Assembly: GCA_031268125.1 (NCBI GenBank)
Contig: JAIRXT010000233.1
Location: 1 to 8,984 of the forward strand
Direction: 5' to 3'
From: Treponema sp.
GTDB lineage: Bacteria; Spirochaetota; Spirochaetia; Treponematales; Breznakiellaceae
DNA length: 8,984 nucleotides
This document shows, one piece after another, positions 7,546-8,984 of the stretch. Within the stretch, counting starts at the first letter, position 1. Each line of letters begins with the position of its first letter. The notes under the pieces are model-generated. The model made no database searches, was not told the DNA's origin, and saw only the letters and a program-made list of their open reading frames with translations. The translations under genes and the position numbers were made by a program.

Positions 7546-8461
7546 CCTGATTCCGGGGGTCCCGCAGCCTTACCCGGTGGGCCAGCACCGGGGCGGCAAG
7601 GGTAACCAGGTCCTCATCGGTAACGTAAGCCCTCCCCCGTACCAGGGCCAGAGCGCGGACAGCCGCCAAAAGCTGCAGCCCCGCGCGGGGACTGGCCCCC
7701 AGAGTAAACCCCCGGTGTATCCGGGTGTCCCGGACCAGGTCGACAACGGCCTCTTTAAGGGCGGAATGGCAAAAAACCTCCGCCGCCGCCTTCCGGGCGG
7801 CCATAAATTCCGCCGGACTGCAAACCGGCTCCAGGGTGGCCAGCGCCTGTTCCGCAGGATTCTCGTCAAGAATCGAAAGCTCCGCCTCCCGGTCAGGGTA
7901 GCCCAAAGAAAGACGCATCATAAAACGGTCAAGCTGGGCGCTGGGCAGGGGGAACGTCCCCTCACTTTCAATAGGGTTCTCCGTGGCAATCACAAAAAAA
8001 GGCTCCGGGGGCCGGTGGGTAGCGGCCCCAATCGTTACCTGCCGTTCCGCCATCACCTCCAGCAGGGCGGACTGAACCTTGGGAGTAGTCCGGTTGATCT
8101 CGTCCGCCAGCACAATGTTGGCCAGCACCGGGCCGGGAACAAAACGGAACCGGTGCGAGTTGGGGTCAAACACGTCGACCCCCGTTATGTCGTAGGGCAG
8201 CAGGTCCGGGGTAAACTGGATACGCTTAAAAATCAGCCCCTTCCGGCCGCCGCCGATAAGCCGGGCAAAGGTCTTGGCCACCGTGGTTTTTCCCAGACCG
8301 GGGTTATCCTCGATAAGCACATGGCCCCCCGCCAGAATCGCCGCCGTCAGGAACTCCAAAAAATCCCTTTTCCCCCGGATGATCCGGGAAGCCCCCTCCA
8401 CCAGGGCCGCCGCGGTTATCGCCGCCGCCGGTACAGCCGCGGAGATTTCTTGTTTTAACAT
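7487..8461 (-). CDS. moxR: MoxR-family AAA+ ATPase
   Basis: This encodes 324 residues from the ATG at 8461, a normal length for MoxR proteins. Visible motifs are Walker A EDNPGLGKTT (51-60, Lys58), Walker B IVLADEINR (Asp120, Glu121), sensor 1 FFVIATENPIESEGTFPLP (Asn162), the arginine finger in AQLDRF (Arg179) and sensor 2 in GASPRAGL (Arg259). MoxR ATPases act in the cytoplasm as chaperone-like machines, often with VWA or DUF58 partners in envelope or stress functions. It is the first gene of a - strand operon and its end overlaps the upstream-extended DUF58 reading frame. The frame stays open to an ATG at 8545, but the extra 28 residues (MREAQQTARGRARPLLWSLA...) do not look like the family and run into a palindrome, so I chose 8461. 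No Shine-Dalgarno is visible before 8461 (upstream TGCTATGCTTTTCTT), so initiation may be weak or leaderless. Confidence 0.95.
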   Translation of the reverse strand: MLKQEISAAVPAAAITAAALVEGASRIIRGKRDFLEFLTAAILAGGHVLIEDNPGLGKTTVAKTFARLIGGGRKGLIFKRIQFTPDLLPYDITGVDVFDPNSHRFRFVPGPVLANIVLADEINRTTPKVQSALLEVMAERQVTIGAATHRPPEPFFVIATENPIESEGTFPLPSAQLDRFMMRLSLGYPDREAELSILDENPAEQALATLEPVCSPAEFMAARKAAAEVFCHSALKEAVVDLVRDTRIHRGFTLGASPRAGLQLLAAVRALALVRGRAYVTDEDLVTLAAPVLAHRVRLRDPRNQGDKLIREICLARVEGIKTV

Positions 8462-8501
8462 AAGAAAAGCATAGCACGGGTCCAGTGCAAGGGACCAGAG
8501 A

Positions 8502-8521
8502 AGGGGGCGGGCCCGCCCCCT
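8502..8521. repeat. 20-bp perfect GC palindrome in the moxR leader
   Basis: AGGGGGCGGGCCCGCCCCCT is fully self-complementary. As RNA it would need a few central bases for the loop but would still make a very stable stem. It ends 41 bases before the moxR ATG, so it is likely to be in the operon's 5' leader. On the - strand the sequence after it is pyrimidine-rich (TCTCTGG) but has no T-run, so it does not look like an intrinsic terminator. Confidence 0.75.
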
Positions 8522-8522
8522 A

Positions 8523-8595
8523 GCAGTTTGTTGCGCTTCGCGCATAAAACAGTAAAAATATTCACAAAGGTGAATATTTTTACCTTACAAACTGC
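8523..8595. repeat. left half of the foldback element: potential three-way junction
   Basis: A perfect 9-bp outer stem (GCAGTTTGT with ACAAACTGC) encloses two hairpins. The first is TGCGC-TTC-GCGCA at 8532-8544. The second is the 14-bp dyad at 8552-8583. This arrangement resembles a folded RNA domain more than a simple operator. It competes with the long terminal pairing of the whole element, since both use bases 8523-8531. Confidence 0.55.
8552..8583. repeat. 14-bp perfect AT-rich dyad (possible operator or RNA hairpin)
   Basis: GTAAAAATATTCAC at 8552-8565 and GTGAATATTTTTAC at 8570-8583 are exact reverse complements separated by AAAG. The stem is AT-rich with G/C at its tips, so it is a poor terminator. 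The TTCAC-N4-GTGAA core looks like a dimeric regulator site, but I cannot assign it to a known family. It lies about 90-120 bases upstream of moxR. Confidence 0.65.
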
Positions 8596-8615
8596 CAAAG
8601 CAGCCCATTTATCAA

Positions 8616-8645
8616 ATATTTTTTGCATAAATATGCAAAAAATAT
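8616..8645. repeat. 13-bp perfect AT-rich dyad inside the right half of the foldback element
   Basis: The arms ATATTTTTTGCAT (8616-8628) and ATGCAAAAAATAT (8633-8645) pair perfectly around a 4-base AAAT loop. The centre TGCATAAATATGCA is loosely like arginine-repressor-type operators, but that resemblance is weak. The dyad is enclosed by the AGCAGCC/GGCTGCT stem (8599-8605 with 8658-8664). Confidence 0.6.
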
Positions 8646-8671
8646 ACAAGTGCAACAGGCTGCTAGGCTCA

Positions 8672-8692
8672 GCCGCCTGCGGCGTCTTCGCC
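8672..8692. repeat. paired short GC hairpins
   Basis: GCCGC-CT-GCGGC (8672-8683) and GGCG-TCTT-CGCC (8681-8692) are overlapping, mutually exclusive small hairpins immediately outside the right end of the foldback element. They are probably part of the same repeat cluster. No function can be read from them. Confidence 0.4.
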
Positions 8693-8695
8693 ATA

Positions 8696-8723
8696 CCCCC
8701 ACCTCCTGGGGGCTCCGCCCCCA
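8696..8723. repeat. C5/G5 hairpin pair with alternative pairing
   Basis: TGGGGGC-TCC-GCCCCCA (8707-8723) is a perfect 7-bp stem with a 3-base loop. The same G-run can instead pair with CCCCCA at 8696-8701 (loop CCTCC), and a further C5 run follows at 8726-8730. GGGGGCTCCGCCCCC-type stems are a common form of intergenic palindromic repeat in GC-rich bacteria. There is no T-tract, so it is not a standard terminator. Confidence 0.55.
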
Positions 8724-8730
8724 AACCCCC

Positions 8731-8741
8731 GCTAAAGCCGG
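8731..8741 (+). repeat. first copy of the 11-base direct repeat GCTAAAGCCGG
   Basis: GCTAAAGCCGG occurs here and again at 8868-8878 in the same orientation. Both copies sit beside GC-rich inverted repeats, which suggests fragments of one dispersed repeat family. Confidence 0.5.
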
Positions 8742-8817
8742 AGATGCGCCCTTGTCCAACCAAAAAATGGTATTGAACGGAAATCCCCTGCAATTTAGAC
8801 ATTTTTTACCTTGATTA

Positions 8818-8826
8818 CCCCCCCCC
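8818..8826. repeat. C9 homopolymer (G9 on the - strand)
   Basis: Nine consecutive C residues are followed by TTAAAC. Tracts of this length are prone to slipped-strand mispairing, and poly-G tracts in promoter regions drive phase variation in some spirochaetes. Here the tract is about 360 bases upstream of moxR and about 145 bases from a possible + strand start at the window end. Which gene it would affect is unclear. Confidence 0.6.
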
Positions 8827-8853
8827 TTAAACAATGTTAGTTTTTTTAGGGGG
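8822..8853. repeat. imperfect hairpin using the C9 tract and a T7/G5 block
   Basis: CCCCCT (8822-8827) can pair with AGGGGG (8848-8853). After one T-T mismatch, AAA (8829-8831) pairs with TTT (8844-8846), around a 12-base loop. The T7 run (8841-8847) is inside the stem rather than after it, so it is not a terminator. Changes in C9 length would shift this pairing. Confidence 0.4.
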
Positions 8854-8861
8854 TGAAAAGA

Positions 8862-8894
8862 CGCCCTGCTAAAGCCGGGCAGGGTGGCAGGGCG
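8862..8894. repeat. GC-rich hairpin with two alternative 3' arms and the second GCTAAAGCCGG copy
   Basis: CGCCCTGC (8862-8869) can pair with GCAGGGCG (8887-8894), 8 bp. Its CCCTGC part can pair instead with GCAGGG at 8879-8884, 6 bp with loop TAAAGCCGG. The second GCTAAAGCCGG copy is at 8868-8878. The 3' arm is a tandem GCAGGG duplication separated by TG. It is likely a member of the same repeat family as 8696-8741. Confidence 0.5.
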
Positions 8895-8961
8895 CTAAAT
8901 TGACCCAGATTGTACAGCGGGGCAGGGACGGCTCCCGGAAAAGCATTTGGAATTCCCCGCC

Positions 8962-8984
8962 GGAGCGTATTGAAAATAGCAAAG
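8962..8984 (+). CDS. possible start of a + strand gene running off the window end
   Basis: GGAG at 8962-8965 is followed after 4 bases by TTG at 8970-8972, then codons for K-I-A-K to the last base. This is a plausible but short-spaced Shine-Dalgarno and start, and only five codons are visible. It may equally be chance. It is recorded because the region between moxR and the window end otherwise lacks any gene. Confidence 0.15.

Larger units (their letters stand above)
8519..8667. repeat. MITE-like foldback element with imperfect 20-bp terminal inverted repeats
   Basis: The left end (8519-8538, CCTAGCAGTTTGTTGCGCTT) matches the reverse complement of the right end (8648-8667, CCTAGCAGCCTGTTGCACTT) at 17 of 20 positions. 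All three differences are transitions that leave G-U pairs if the + strand is made into RNA. Inside are two smaller self-complementary halves: GCAGTTTGT (8523-8531) with ACAAACTGC (8587-8595), and AGCAGCC (8599-8605) with GGCTGCT (8658-8664). Each encloses a long AT-rich hairpin. No target-site duplication is evident. It could be a non-autonomous mobile repeat, a dispersed palindromic repeat or a structured RNA element. Confidence 0.6.
8462..8984. other. 523-bp gene-free region dense in inverted repeats, upstream of the moxR operon
   Basis: No reading frame here looks like a real gene. The short frames that cross it translate palindromes into low-complexity peptides. It contains at least eight separate dyads, an AT-rich core (about 8550-8650) between GC-rich blocks, a C9 run and repeated short motifs, described individually below. 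It must contain the promoter of the moxR operon, but I see no convincing -35/-10 pair on the - strand. TTGCAC at 8655-8650 is a possible -35 without a good -10. Confidence 0.6.

Noticed and set aside
7577..8458. 293-residue + strand open frame opposite moxR
   Set aside because: MoxR motifs are unmistakable on the - strand; the + strand peptide is basic, low in complexity and has no recognisable domain.
8462..8730. CRISPR array
   Set aside because: The repeats are inverted and unequal, with no regular direct repeats or spacers and no cas gene in the window.
8528..8776. 82-residue + strand frame in the same region
   Set aside because: It is also made of palindrome translations, with no Shine-Dalgarno or domain.
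8455..8802. 115-residue - strand frame crossing the hairpin region
   Set aside because: It reads through the foldback element and GC palindromes, so its peptide is a translation of inverted repeats; no good start signal was seen.
8895..8984. C-terminal end of a - strand gene entering from the window edge (stop TAG at 8897-8895)
   Set aside because: About 29 open codons are too few to judge, other frames are equally open, and the peptide shows no recognisable pattern.

Overview
The window suggests a bacterium of the spirochaete type, possibly a Treponema-like gut organism. This is an inference from the large lipoprotein with a loose lipobox, the MoxR/DUF58/transglutaminase gene set and intergenic DNA full of GC-rich hairpins. 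No rRNA or other taxonomic marker is present, so the assignment is tentative.

Layout. Bases 1-2174 (+ strand) hold the end of a TPR-like gene and, overlapping it by ATGA, a 669-residue lipoprotein gene. Bases 2175-2245 are a short gap between convergent genes. Bases 2246-8461 (- strand) hold a compact three-gene operon. In transcription order it encodes a MoxR-family AAA+ ATPase (7487-8461), a DUF58 membrane protein (6160-7545, overlapping moxR) and a 1305-residue protein (2246-6163, GTGA overlap). That last protein fuses a TgpA-like membrane transglutaminase to a second membrane segment, a TPR array and a C-terminal beta-rich domain. Bases 8462-8984 carry no convincing gene and are packed with inverted repeats. 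These include a foldback element of about 150 bp (8519-8667), a perfect GC palindrome, a C9 tract and a repeated GCTAAAGCCGG motif.

How the genes may work together. In many bacteria MoxR ATPases are encoded beside DUF58 proteins and membrane transglutaminase-like proteins. MoxR is thought to act as a chaperone-like ATPase, DUF58 as a membrane-linked adaptor, and the transglutaminase-like protein as an envelope enzyme. Here the catalytic protein also carries the TPR scaffold that related loci, such as the Bat aerotolerance operons, encode separately. A good Shine-Dalgarno sequence and ATG lie exactly at the junction of the two halves, so the locus may produce both the full fusion and a free TPR half. 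The + strand lipoprotein pair has a clearly lower GC content than the - strand operon and looks functionally separate.
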